NCBI RefSeq assembly: GCF_043789415.1
Contig: NZ_JBDLLW010000002.1
Location: 310,001 to 374,000, forward strand
Origin: Renibacterium sp043789415
Lineage (GTDB): Bacteria; Actinomycetota; Actinomycetes; Actinomycetales; Micrococcaceae
Direction: 5' to 3'
Length of the DNA: 64,000 bases
A program made the position numbers and the translations under genes. This document shows positions 1 through 7,921 of the stretch, piece by piece. Below the pieces are notes generated by a model that saw only the letters and a program-made list of their open reading frames with translations, did no database searches and was not told where the DNA came from. Numbering within the stretch: the first letter of the stretch is position 1; each line of letters opens with the position of its first letter.

Positions 1-145
1 ATGCCTCATCAGCTTTCTGCCGGTGAATGGAATTCCGGTCTTCATGGGGGAACACCGCCACGGTTTTAGCGCCGAGTTCGTAACTCGCTCGAAAAGCACG
101 AATCGCGATTTCACCGCGATTGGCGACCAGAATCTTGGAAAACAT
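1..145 (-). CDS. pyc: Pyruvate carboxylase, N-terminal fragment
   Basis: The reverse strand from the ATG at 145-143 encodes about 48 residues beginning MFSKILVANRGEIAIRAFR, then a stretch containing GAKTVAVFPHEDRNS. This is the biotin-carboxylase N-terminus, and the wording is that of pyruvate carboxylase rather than acetyl-CoA carboxylase. The enzyme makes oxaloacetate from pyruvate and bicarbonate with ATP (anaplerosis, cytoplasm). The gene runs off the left edge, so only the first of its domains is visible. It is divergent from the ParA gene, with about 150 bp shared for both promoters. A GGGGAAAG sequence just upstream of the ATG can serve as ribosome binding site. Confidence 0.85.
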   Translation of the reverse strand, partial: MFSKILVANRGEIAIRAFRASYELGAKTVAVFPHEDRNSIHRQKADEA

Positions 146-298
146 GTCTTTCCCCTCAGCGCTATACCGGCATCCGCAAGCGCTCAACATATGATGAGAA
201 GAGGCTGCGCGAAGTTTCCACAGTATTCTATGTGGAGCCGAAGTGTCCTCGGGCACGCAATGCGCAGTGTGAAGTTGATTTCGATGACAGGATCTCGT

Positions 299-1147
299 GT
301 GCAGGTAGTCAGTATTAGCTCTCTCAAGGGCGGCGTGGGCAAGACCTCGGTGACCCTTGGGCTGGCCTCGGCGGCGCTCGCCGCGGAGATTCCGACCCTG
401 GTGATCGATCTTGACCCGCACGCGGATGCCACCACCGGTTTGAGCGTCAATGCCAGCGGACAGCAGGACGTCGGCCAGATGCTGCGTTATCCGCGCAAGG
501 CTGATCTGGCATCACAGGTGGTGCCCAGTGGCTGGATCGAACAATTCTCGGCCGCCCGCAAAGGTACGCAGCCAGCAATTTTAGATGTCGCCGCGGGCTC
601 AGCTTATTCAGGGATCTACGACCGCCCGGATCTGAGCCGTCGCGATCTACGCCGGCTCTCCGCCGTCTTAGCGGGGCTGGAACGCCAAGAACGGACCATC
701 AGCAGCAAACCGCGCTATGAATTGGTGTTGATCGACTGCCCGCCATCGCTCAACGGCCTGACCCGGATTGCCTGGACGGCTTCCAGCAGGGTTCTGCTAG
801 TGGCCGAACCGGGTCTCTTCTCGGTGGCCGGAACCGAACGCACGCTGCGCGCCATTGAATTGTTCCGTCACGAATTCGCTCCCGGGCTATCAGCTGCGGG
901 GATCGTAGCGAACCGGGTCCGTCCGGCCTCAGCGGAGCACACCTACCGGCTCAACGAGATGTCCACCATGTTCGGTTCGCTGCTGTTGAGTCCCACTATC
1001 GCCGAGCAATCAAATTGGCAGCAGATTCAGGGGGCGGCCCGGGCGATCCATCACTGGCCCGGTGATGCGGCTAAGACTGCGGCAGCATCCTTCGACGAAT
1101 TACTGAAGAAGGTCCTCGACGGCGGGCAGCACCGCAGACGCGGTTGA
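299..1147 (+). CDS. ParA/MinD-family ATPase
   Basis: A 282-aa protein with the deviant Walker A motif KGGVGKTS near its N-terminus, Walker A' LVIDLDPHAD and the Walker B-like LVLIDCPPS. It belongs to the ParA family of cytoskeletal ATPases that position cargo on the nucleoid. The frame is open upstream to 23, but homologues start right before VVSISSLKGG, so I chose the GTG at 299, preceded by AGGA at 289-292; ATGs at 260 and 284 are alternatives. There is no ParB next to it, so it is more likely an orphan ParA of the conserved pyc-parA-merR neighbourhood than the chromosome segregation ParA. The cargo is unknown. Confidence 0.8.
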   Translation: MQVVSISSLKGGVGKTSVTLGLASAALAAEIPTLVIDLDPHADATTGLSVNASGQQDVGQMLRYPRKADLASQVVPSGWIEQFSAARKGTQPAILDVAAGSAYSGIYDRPDLSRRDLRRLSAVLAGLERQERTISSKPRYELVLIDCPPSLNGLTRIAWTASSRVLLVAEPGLFSVAGTERTLRAIELFRHEFAPGLSAAGIVANRVRPASAEHTYRLNEMSTMFGSLLLSPTIAEQSNWQQIQGAARAIHHWPGDAAKTAAASFDELLKKVLDGGQHRRRG

Positions 1148-1354
1148 TCAGTTATTTAAAGCGAGAAGAAACCCCATCCGCGATAGGCCCCACGTCCTCC
1201 CAACGCTCATTCTTCGCGTCGGGGCCCTCGGACTCATGGGCCCAGATTTCGCGATCGTCCAGATAACCCTTCCGGCTATCGCAAGGTCGGTGAGCCATCC
1301 CGAGTCCGGGGGTGATCTGATGGACTCCCCGATGTCGTGAGTCTTCGGCGGGGA

Positions 1355-1948
1355 CTAGGAGATCTTCCGGGCCGCTCTGCGTTTACTCAGTTCATCATCT
1401 GGGAAGGACTGATCTTCTGCATGCTCGCTGGGGAGATCTGAGAGGCTTCCTTCGACCTCGCGCCAGACCTTGCCGACGGCGATGCCAAAAACACCCTGAC
1501 CACCTTGCACGAGGTCAATGACCTCATCGGCGGAGGTGCATTCATACACCGAGGCGCCATCGCTCATCAGAGTGATCTGAGCCAAATCGTCAACACCGCG
1601 CTCACGTAGGTGATCCACTGCGGCCCGGATCTGCTGAAGAGATACCCCGGTATCCAAAAGGCGCTTCACTACTTTGAGCACCAGAATGTCACGGAACCCA
1701 TAGAGTCTCTGAGAGCCGGAGCCAGCGGCGCCGCGAACAGTGGGAGCCACCAGTCCGGTCCGAGCCCAGTAATCGAGCTGGCGGTAGGTGATCCCCGCCG
1801 CTTTGCAAGCGGTGGGACCGCGATAACCTGCATCTTCATCCAGAACAGGTAAATCCTCGGTGAAAAGTAGCCCCTGAGCACCGGCCGGTATGACCGCACT
1901 GGGGTTGACGGCTTCTTTCAGCTCGCCAGCCTCGCCTTTCGGACTCAT
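1355..1948 (-). CDS. MerR-family transcriptional regulator (Rv1830-like)
   Basis: A 197-aa regulator. The winged-helix MerR domain covers about residues 40-115 (TACKAAGITYRQLDYWARTG, a YGFRDILVLKVV wing and dimerisation helix). Residues 140-185 form a small C-terminal domain and the tail is polar. The ATG at 1948 has a GGAGGG ribosome binding site 5 nt upstream, better than the upstream ATG at 1960. It is the last gene of the minus-strand block gcvH - garA - ftsR - nuclease - merR, the same order as Rv1826 to Rv1830, so it is taken as the Rv1830-type member. The effector is not known from sequence. Confidence 0.8.
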   Translation of the reverse strand: MSPKGEAGELKEAVNPSAVIPAGAQGLLFTEDLPVLDEDAGYRGPTACKAAGITYRQLDYWARTGLVAPTVRGAAGSGSQRLYGFRDILVLKVVKRLLDTGVSLQQIRAAVDHLRERGVDDLAQITLMSDGASVYECTSADEVIDLVQGGQGVFGIAVGKVWREVEGSLSDLPSEHAEDQSFPDDELSKRRAARKIS

Positions 1949-2191
1949 CGGACCCTCCATTGTTAAAGCTCGCTCAAAGCTCCCGGGGAAGGCATATCCG
2001 GGTCTCGTCGCTACTGTGATGAAAGCTCATCGGTGTAACTTCTCACTCCAGTGTGACGAAACATCTGCGGACATGCAATGGGAACTGTCTTATTCGACGT
2101 TAGAACCGCAAAAGTGATTGGTCAAAGACCTGCGGAAAATTCTTCTGGCGTGTCGAAAGTTTAAGGTTCAGCTTGAAGCTGAGATTTTGGC

Positions 2192-2677
2192 TCAATTGGC
2201 GAAATCTTCAGGATCCACGCCGTCTAGAAAGGCGCGGAATCGCTGAACTTCCTGCTCGGCGTCCTGCGGAGCTTCTTCGTCGTCATCGCTGATCACGACG
2301 CCGGCTTCTTCCATCACTTCCTCATTGCACCAGATACGGCATTCTGCCCGCAGGGCCAGGGCGAGTGCATCTGAAGCCCTGGAATCGATCGAGGTGCCGT
2401 CGTCCAGCACCAGTTTGGCGAAGAAGACCGCGTCCTCGACCGAGGAGATCATGACGTGAGAGATGCTACGACCCAGTGCGGCGATCACCTCGCAGAGCAA
2501 ATCGTGAGTCAGCGGGCGAGGCGGTTTGAGACCCTGCTGCGCAATCGCGATGGCGGAAGCCTCAGGCGTGCCTATCCAAATCGGCAGATGTCTATCGCTG
2601 CCGAGTTCTTTGAGCAGCACTAAAGGCTGGCTAGAGGGCATTTCGATCCGCACGCCCAGCAATTCCATTTCAATCAT
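2192..2677 (-). CDS. Bifunctional nuclease domain protein (DUF151)
   Basis: A 161-aa protein of the BFN/DUF151 family. The typical opening is MIEMELLGVRIEMPSSQP, followed by LPIWIGTPEASAIA, a TSIDSRASDALALALR segment and an acidic C-terminus. Family members have been reported with combined RNase/DNase activity, but the cellular role in actinobacteria is not settled. I chose the internal ATG at 2677 because the family starts at M-(I/V)-E-M-E and a GAAG sits 7 nt upstream; the open frame extends to a GTG at 2701. It lies between the two MerR genes, as in mycobacteria. Confidence 0.85.
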   Translation of the reverse strand: MIEMELLGVRIEMPSSQPLVLLKELGSDRHLPIWIGTPEASAIAIAQQGLKPPRPLTHDLLCEVIAALGRSISHVMISSVEDAVFFAKLVLDDGTSIDSRASDALALALRAECRIWCNEEVMEEAGVVISDDDEEAPQDAEQEVQRFRAFLDGVDPEDFAN

Positions 2678-2728
2678 TGAGCGCTTCAACCGTTGTTTCA
2701 CTCGCTGTGCGGCTTTTCACCGGACGCC

Positions 2729-3481
2729 TCAGCTGTCCATCCTGGCAATATGCCCTTGCACCAGGGCGGAATGCAGCGAGAGACATAAATCGCTGATCTC
2801 CCTGGCTGCTTCCGCCGCGCGAGCTTGAGAAGCAGCATCCCGACGAGAGACGAGCGGCGAGACCGCACGTTCCACGAGGCCGAATTCTCGCTCAGCAGCC
2901 GCTTGGAACGGCCTCAGATGGCGAGGCTCCAAACCGTGAGCCGCCAGGGCGGCGCAGGCCTTGGCCACTCGCAGGGCATGGTCGTCGAAATAGCCGTCGA
3001 GGCCTTCGATCAAGCCATAGCTGATCAAAGCGTTGACCAATTCTTTGCTGGCACCGGATTCGCTGCGCAACTGATCGACGGTCAGCTTTCGGGCACGACC
3101 AGTCAGTTCAGCAGCCAATTCCTGATTGACCATCCGCGGAGCGATCGAGGCGCTCACGCCGGGCGGCACATTCTCCGGACCCCCTCCCCGGTCGATCGCC
3201 TCGAGATAGTCACGAATGACCTTCAAGGGCAAATAATGATCGCGTTGCAGCGCGAGCACGAAGCGCAGTCGCTCAATATGGGATTCGGTGAACTGCCGGT
3301 AGCCCGCGGGAGTCCGTTGCGGGGTGACCAGGCCTTTCTCCTCGTAGAAGCGAATTTTCGACGCCGTCACCGAGGGAAAGTCTTCACTCAGCTGAGCCAA
3401 GACCTCACCGATATTGAAGATCACCGGGCGGGAAGTGACCCCGCGGTGACTACTGAAGTTCCTTGCGCCTTGCACACTCAT
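2729..3481 (-). CDS. ftsR: FtsR-type MerR regulator
   Basis: A 250-aa MerR-fold regulator. Residues about 25-95 carry the winged helix (IGEVLAQLSEDFPSVTASK, then IRFYEEKGLVTPQRTPAGYR). A second helical domain at about 125-245 is typical of the Rv1828/FtsR group and may bind DNA or a ligand. In Corynebacterium glutamicum the orthologue FtsR activates ftsZ, so a role in cell division control is likely by orthology. The ATG at 3481 has AGGA 8 nt upstream; the GTG at 3487 is too close to it. Nine nucleotides separate it from the FHA gene, so they are co-transcribed. Confidence 0.85.
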   Translation of the reverse strand: MSVQGARNFSSHRGVTSRPVIFNIGEVLAQLSEDFPSVTASKIRFYEEKGLVTPQRTPAGYRQFTESHIERLRFVLALQRDHYLPLKVIRDYLEAIDRGGGPENVPPGVSASIAPRMVNQELAAELTGRARKLTVDQLRSESGASKELVNALISYGLIEGLDGYFDDHALRVAKACAALAAHGLEPRHLRPFQAAAEREFGLVERAVSPLVSRRDAASQARAAEAAREISDLCLSLHSALVQGHIARMDS

Positions 3482-3490
3482 CGGCACTTC

Positions 3491-3970
3491 CTAAGCGGCT
3501 GGGCTGGCGTAATAGGTCAAGCGGAATTTACCGATTTGCACCTCATTGCCGCTGCGCAACAAGAGGGAGTCGACTCGATCTCCATTGACATATGTTCCAT
3601 TCAGGCTCCCCGCGTCGACCACGCGGAAACCCTTCTCCTCACGTCGGAATTCCACGTGCCTGCGCGAAACCGTGACGTCATCCAAAAAGACATCCGCATC
3701 GGGGTGCCGACCGGCGAGAGTGACCTCGGAGTCCAGGAGGAAACGAGCACCCTGATTGGGCCCGGCATGAGCGATTAACAGCGCGGAGCCGGAGGGCAGG
3801 GCCTCAACCGCGGAGAGCTCCTCGGAACTGAGATTCACCGGGATGGTCTGCTCAGCGGCCGCCGAGGGGAAATGTATCGACGTGGTCTCCGAGGCGTTGG
3901 GCGTTCGCCCCTCTTCCGGCGTCGCGTTCACGGCGTCGTCCTCATTGCCAACCATGTCGCTTGTCTCCAT
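3491..3970 (-). CDS. garA: FHA-domain protein, GarA/OdhI type
   Basis: A 159-aa protein. The C-terminal half is a forkhead-associated domain (LAGRHPDADVFLDDVTVSRR, HVEFRREEKG, GSLNGTYVNGDRV). The N-terminal tail holds SETTSI with Thr29 and Thr30. GarA and OdhI carry an ETTS motif there that is phosphorylated by PknB/PknG-type kinases; the FHA domain then folds onto its own tail and releases 2-oxoglutarate dehydrogenase and glutamate enzymes from inhibition. The motif and the gcvH-garA-ftsR order both support this identity. A start at Met6 (3955) is possible. The function in carbon/nitrogen control is inferred from orthologues. Confidence 0.87.
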   Translation of the reverse strand: METSDMVGNEDDAVNATPEEGRTPNASETTSIHFPSAAAEQTIPVNLSSEELSAVEALPSGSALLIAHAGPNQGARFLLDSEVTLAGRHPDADVFLDDVTVSRRHVEFRREEKGFRVVDAGSLNGTYVNGDRVDSLLLRSGNEVQIGKFRLTYYASPAA

Positions 3971-4038
3971 TCAATTGATCTGCTTCGTTCAGCTGCTCTG
4001 TGCATTTAGGAACCCGCCAAGCTGCAGCGGGTATTCGA

Positions 4039-4425
4039 CTAGCCTACCTGTTGTTCGTACTCCGCCGCACTGAGCAAAGTCTCATGAGCCGAAGTATCGG
4101 CCAATTTAATCTCCACGAGCCAGCCTTCGCCATAAGGATCCGAATTGATCAAGGCCGGGTCGTCGTCAAGAGCTTCATTGCGGGAGACCACTTCACCGCT
4201 CAAGGGGGCGTAGATATCACTGACGCTCTTCGTTGATTCCACCTCACCGATGACGTCATTGGCGGTCACTGAGCTACCGGATTCCGGAACCTGCACATAC
4301 ACCACATCGCCGAGCGCATCTTGGGCGAAATCAGTGATGCCCACCCGGACCACGCCGTCTTGATCGGGTTGGGAAACCCACTCATGTTCGGCGGTATACG
4401 AAAAATCTGCGGGGATATTGCTCAT
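4039..4425 (-). CDS. gcvH: Glycine cleavage system H protein
   Basis: A 128-aa lipoyl-domain protein of usual GcvH length. It starts MSNIPADFSYTAEHEWV, contains GITDFAQDALGDVVYVQVP and the lipoylation hairpin EVESTKSVSD, with Lys66 as the lipoyl acceptor. It shuttles the aminomethyl group between the P, T and L proteins during glycine breakdown in the cytoplasm. It is the first gene of the minus-strand block. The other gcv genes are not in the window. I saw no glycine riboswitch in the 120 bp upstream. Confidence 0.93.
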   Translation of the reverse strand: MSNIPADFSYTAEHEWVSQPDQDGVVRVGITDFAQDALGDVVYVQVPESGSSVTANDVIGEVESTKSVSDIYAPLSGEVVSRNEALDDDPALINSDPYGEGWLVEIKLADTSAHETLLSAAEYEQQVG

Positions 4426-4549
4426 CGGAGGCCTTTCTGAGTCTTTTCGGTGTCATCATGGTGCTTCACCCAGTCAACAGTGAGCGTGCCAATCAGGCAA
4501 GTAGCGAAACAGAGAATTCATCGCAAGGTGCAAACAAAGGAGTATGCAG

Positions 4550-5041
4550 ATGACAGCGAAGCTCAGCGGAAGAGTCGAGGCTGAAGGTGGAGCCGATTGG
4601 CTGGTCCTGGAACGTCGGCTGCCGGGCGACCAGCGGAGGAGCTGGCAGGCGCTGACCGAGTCAACTCTGTTGGACCGGTTCATCGGGCGCTGGGAGGGTG
4701 ATCCGAGCAGTGGAGAGGTGAGCTTCTTCATGACGGCGGAAGGGTCAACCGAAGCTTCGAGTTACCGCATTATCGAGTGCACTGCGCCGGGCAAACTGGT
4801 CGTTGAATCGGATTTCATGGGCTCCGTCTGGCACCTGGCGCTCACCCTGGATGAATCAGCTGATGGCAGCTTGCTGCGGTTCGCACAGCGGCTTGGGGAA
4901 GGCATTGAACTCGCCGAGATCGGGCCGGGCTGGGAGTACTACTTAGATCGTCTGCTCGCGGTGGAATCCGGTGGGACAGTTGATTCCATCCGCTGGGATG
5001 ACTACTACCCCTCCCCCGGGTATCAGGCTTTGAAAGGCTGA
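4550..5041 (+). CDS. SRPBCC-domain (AHSA1/polyketide cyclase-like) protein
   Basis: A 163-aa soluble protein with the pattern of the START/SRPBCC fold: early RLPGDQRRSWQALTESTLLD, then FIGRWEGDP, IIECTAPGKLVVESDF, a beta strand with LALTLDES, and the long C-terminal helix GPGWEYYLDRLLAVESG. These proteins enclose a hydrophobic cavity and bind a small ligand or a chaperone; the ligand here cannot be told. The ATG at 4550 is chosen because AAAGGAG ends 7 nt upstream, while the ATG at 4544 sits almost on it. It converges with rpf across a hairpin. Confidence 0.65.
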   Translation: MTAKLSGRVEAEGGADWLVLERRLPGDQRRSWQALTESTLLDRFIGRWEGDPSSGEVSFFMTAEGSTEASSYRIIECTAPGKLVVESDFMGSVWHLALTLDESADGSLLRFAQRLGEGIELAEIGPGWEYYLDRLLAVESGGTVDSIRWDDYYPSPGYQALKG

Positions 5042-5097
5042 TTTCAGCGGAAACAGCCCGGATCTCACATTGCCGCAAGAATCGGCTCAAACCGGCT

Positions 5098-5132
5098 GCG
5101 GCGGATGAAAAGCTTTGCTCTTCATCCGCCGC
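5098..5132. terminator. Hairpin terminator between convergent genes
   Basis: A perfect 12-bp inverted repeat (GCGGCGGATGAA at 5098-5109, its complement at 5121-5132) with an 11-nt loop lies between the stop codons of the SRPBCC gene (+) and rpf (-). It has no strong U-tract on either side, so it is a likely but not classical bidirectional terminator. Confidence 0.6.
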
Positions 5133-5161
5133 GGACCTCAATGCTGAACTTTCGAGATGGC

Positions 5162-5815
5162 TCAGGCCGGAAGGTCGAGAACCTGTCCGGGGAAGATCAA
5201 ATTGACGTCGGAGACCTTTGAGGCGTTGGCATCAGCCAACTTCTCCCAACCTCCGGAGATCTTGAGCGCCTCAGCAATCTTGCTCAGAGTGTCTCCCGCT
5301 TTGACCGTGTAGGTTTCGCCGGAGAGCTTCACGGTCCCCAGATGGCTGGGAGCCGCCGGAACGGCAGGCTGCTGAGTCATGGCTTGTTGACCGTATTGCT
5401 GAGTCTGCACCTGCGGTACGGACTGAACAGCCGACTGCGGGACACTAGCCTTCTGCGGGGCGGCCCCAGCGGTGCCGCTCAGGCCGAGCTTGGCCGAACA
5501 GGCTGGCCAGGCACCCCATCCTTGGCTGTGAACTACACGTTCTGCGACGGCGATCTGCTGTTCGCGGCTGGCGCTCTGAGCGCTTCCGGTTCCGCCGTTG
5601 GCAGCCCAGGTGCTCTGGGTGAACTGCAGTCCGCCTGAGTAGCCGTTGCCGGTATTGATGGCCCAGTTGCCGCCGGACTCGCACTGTGCCAGCGCGTCCC
5701 AGGTGGCGCCGTCGGCGGCTTGCGCCGAGGTGGAGCTGAGCGCCAGGCCGGCCCCCGCGATGGCGGCGATAGCTAAGACTCGGCCGGTGGTTCGGGTGAT
5801 TTTGGTGTTCATCAT
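5162..5815 (-). CDS. Resuscitation-promoting factor with LysM domain
   Basis: A 217-aa secreted peptidoglycan hydrolase. Residues 1-33 are a signal peptide ending AQA. Residues 35-110 are the Rpf transglycosylase-like domain (TWDALAQCESGGNWAINTG) with the catalytic Glu at about 46 and the Rpf cysteines. A Q/A/P-rich linker follows and residues about 168-216 form a LysM domain (YTVKAGDTLSKIAEALK) for glycan binding. Such factors cleave cell wall glycan and help dormant cells regrow. The start is the double ATG at 5815/5812; the longer open frame to 5887 would lack a proper signal peptide. A c-di-AMP riboswitch is known before some actinobacterial rpf genes, but its conserved core is not visible here. 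Confidence 0.87.
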   Translation of the reverse strand: MMNTKITRTTGRVLAIAAIAGAGLALSSTSAQAADGATWDALAQCESGGNWAINTGNGYSGGLQFTQSTWAANGGTGSAQSASREQQIAVAERVVHSQGWGAWPACSAKLGLSGTAGAAPQKASVPQSAVQSVPQVQTQQYGQQAMTQQPAVPAAPSHLGTVKLSGETYTVKAGDTLSKIAEALKISGGWEKLADANASKVSDVNLIFPGQVLDLPA

Positions 5816-6356
5816 GTATTTAACTTCGGCTGCCCGCAAGAATCCTCCACAGTAATGGCGAATCCTGCGCCGCCCACCGCTCCTCATCGGTGGTTTTTTG
5901 AGGCTGTCCCCTCGGCGGCATGGGCGGAGAACAGCTAGTTTGGCCGGGCACTGCCCGAAGCCATCCAGCGAGACTACGCAGAACTTTCCAAGATCACAAA
6001 TTGATAACGGCCTGCCAAAGGTGCCCGGTCAGATCCCTGTGAAACCACGACGCCGAGATTCCGCGGTGAAGCGCGCCAGGCTATGAACTCACTAAGGATC
6101 TGCTATCCGACGACTTCGGTCCGGTCCTAGACCCCCCGAATCACCAGCCACCAACTCTCTCGAATGTCTTATTTCGCCCTCTCGAAGAAATTTTTTCTTT
6201 CACCTCTATACGCAAAACCCGGCCACTCACAAGGTTTCCAATCATTCACAGCAATTCACAAGTTTCTCTCTTCCGCTGAAGTTCCTGCACTGGCTCTGTT
6301 TCTCGCCGAGCTCCCGAGTGAACTCCCTCTCCCCCCATCGGTTCTTAAAGGAAAAT
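5816..6356. other. Intergenic region, no gene seen
   Basis: About 540 bp between the divergent rpf gene (-) and a small secreted-peptide gene (+). It must hold both promoters. No long conserved reading frame, tRNA or recognisable riboswitch core was found. The part from about 6160 to 6350 is richer in A+T and C than its surroundings. Confidence 0.5.
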
Positions 6357-6551
6357 ATGACATTCAGAAAATCCACTTCCCGAGCGACGATCTCAGCAGT
6401 TACCGCTTGCTGCCTGATCCTGGGGTTAGGATCAGCGACAGCCCTGGCCGATGTAGGTTTCAAGGAGAAGAAGACTTCCGTCCAGGAGACCGCCGAAGGG
6501 CAGGACCTGAACGCACCTGCCTGGGATGGCGTGACGCCACAGCAGCCATAG
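6357..6551 (+). CDS. Small secreted peptide of unknown function
   Basis: A 64-aa product. A basic start (MTFRKSTSRATISAV) is followed by a hydrophobic core and a cleavage-like ALA before DVGFKEKK, giving a mature polar peptide of about 35 residues rich in E, Q and D. AAAGGA lies 5 nt upstream of the ATG at 6357. I do not recognise the family. Neighbours give no clue: rpf is divergent and a decayed-looking stretch follows. It could be a secreted signal or simply a small cell-surface protein. Confidence 0.45.
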   Translation: MTFRKSTSRATISAVTACCLILGLGSATALADVGFKEKKTSVQETAEGQDLNAPAWDGVTPQQP

Positions 6552-6905
6552 ACCCTTTCGGAATGCTGCCTGCACTTCAGAGAAAACGTCGGGCCCTTGC
6601 TGCTGAGTGCCATTCAAAGCTCCGGACGATGTCCAACCGCCTCCCCTGCGAACGCTGGTTCGTGCGGTGGTGTCGGAGTATAACGATGCCGTGAAGCACC
6701 TCGAGTTCCCGGAGACAGTTATCCTGGAACCGAGCGACCTGAGCATGCTCACTCTGAACACTATTTTTCTTCCCTCACCCGAAGAGGCCTGATGGAGCTA
6801 GTAACGATGGATGACGGCTGCCGGCTGGCAGTGCGTTGGCGAGAGGACCTTGACGCCACAGTGGAAGCAATTCTGACTGCCAGTTAAGGCCGATGGCCCG
6901 CTCAA
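6552..6905 (+). other. Possible gene remnants, no confident gene
   Basis: Two short plus-strand frames are present: 6607-6792 (61 codons, containing RTLVRAVVSEYNDAVKHLEF) and one from the ATG at 6792 to about 6887 (MELVTMDDGCRLAVRWRED). Neither has a good ribosome binding site or a known family. They read like fragments of a decayed gene but the parent could not be recognised. Confidence 0.25.
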
Positions 6906-6973
6906 TTGAATGGACAGCCGGGTTGGACGGACAGCCGGGTTGAATGGACAGCTCAGTTGAATGGACAGCTCAG
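6906..6973. repeat. Tandem repeat, four 17-bp units
   Basis: Four head-to-tail units with consensus TTGAATGGACAGCYSRG at 6906-6922, 6923-6939, 6940-6956 and 6957-6973. Unit 2 carries substitutions; units 3 and 4 are identical. The last unit includes the stop codon of the methyltransferase gene on the minus strand, so slippage here could alter its C-terminus. Confidence 0.85.
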
Positions 6974-7788
6974 GCCGCAAAAGTCCCGTGCACTACTGTG
7001 GCACCGGATTCCTGGCAACTGGCAACCCGCGTGCTGAGTCCGTTGGCGGCGAAGATCTCAGCGGTCAGCGCGGCCTGGGGCAGGCTCGTCTCAATCAGCA
7101 TCCGCCCGCCGGGCCTCAGCCAGCGCCGTATCTCAGCGGCTATCCGGCGCTGCAAGCGGAGCCCGTCCTGACCGCCGTCGAGCGCAGCCGGAGCTTCGTA
7201 GAGTCGCGCCTCCGGAGGCATCAAGGCGATTTCAGCGGTCGGAACATATGGTGCATTGACCATGAGGACGTCGATCTCGCCGAGCAGCCTAGTGGGCAGG
7301 GCCGCAAAGAGATCTCCCTGAAACACCTGCGCGCCCGGGGCGTATTGTGCAAGGTTCTGCCGGGCGCAGTTCACCGCTGCGGAGTCAAGATCAGTGGCAT
7401 ACAGTTCCACGTCCTCGCGCACCGCAGCGATGGCGGCAGCTATTGCACCACTGCCACAGCACAGGTCCAGTACCACCGGCGCGCTGTCCAGTGATCTATC
7501 AGCCAAGCCCTGACTGGATGACAATAATTCGAGTGCCTGCCGAACTAAGAATTCGGTGCGCCGTCGAGGCACGAAGACGCCGGGAGCAACTGAGATCCGC
7601 AGCCCGCAGAATTCAGCCCAGCCGAGCAGGTACTCCAGTGGAAACCCGCCGACCCTCCGTTGCACCAACTCTGCCAGCTCAGTTCCCGTGGCCACTGCCT
7701 CAATCAGCAGCGCAGCCTCTTCTTCGGCAAAGACGCACCCGGCAGCACGCAACCTGGCTACGATTGAAGCAAAATCAGCATCGCTCAC
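6970..7788 (-). CDS. PrmC-like protein-(glutamine-N5) methyltransferase
   Basis: A 272-aa class I SAM methyltransferase. An N-terminal helical region (to about residue 70, with GFPLEYLLGWAEFCGLRI) precedes PGVFVPRRRTEFLV. The SAM-binding motif I is VVLDLCCGSGAIAAAIAA. The motif that is NPPY in PrmC/HemK reads NAPY here, which fits the actinobacterial PrmC-related family rather than classical PrmC. PrmC methylates the GGQ glutamine of release factors; the substrate of this relative is unproven. The start is the GTG at 7788 with GGAGGTAG upstream. The stop codon lies inside a tandem repeat. Confidence 0.82.
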   Translation of the reverse strand: MSDADFASIVARLRAAGCVFAEEEAALLIEAVATGTELAELVQRRVGGFPLEYLLGWAEFCGLRISVAPGVFVPRRRTEFLVRQALELLSSSQGLADRSLDSAPVVLDLCCGSGAIAAAIAAVREDVELYATDLDSAAVNCARQNLAQYAPGAQVFQGDLFAALPTRLLGEIDVLMVNAPYVPTAEIALMPPEARLYEAPAALDGGQDGLRLQRRIAAEIRRWLRPGGRMLIETSLPQAALTAEIFAANGLSTRVASCQESGATVVHGTFAA

Positions 7789-7921
7789 CGGCTCAGGCTA
7801 CCTCCGGGCCGGAGCGAGACCAACTCCCCCGATGAATCGTTGGATAGGGCTCTGTTGAACCGCCGAGTGCCGCGCCGGAGATGTTCAAAAATGCGGGGCG
7901 GAATAGTGTTCGCTGGGAAGC

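Noticed and set aside
299..1147. ParA as part of a plasmid partition system
   Set aside because: There is no ParB or centromere-like repeat, and its position between pyc and the MerR block is chromosomal.
2825..3778. 317-codon plus-strand frame opposite ftsR and garA
   Set aside because: It lies entirely antisense to two well-recognised genes.
5816..6100. Possible c-di-AMP riboswitch upstream of rpf
   Set aside because: Such riboswitches precede some actinobacterial rpf genes, but the conserved core blocks could not be found on the minus strand here.
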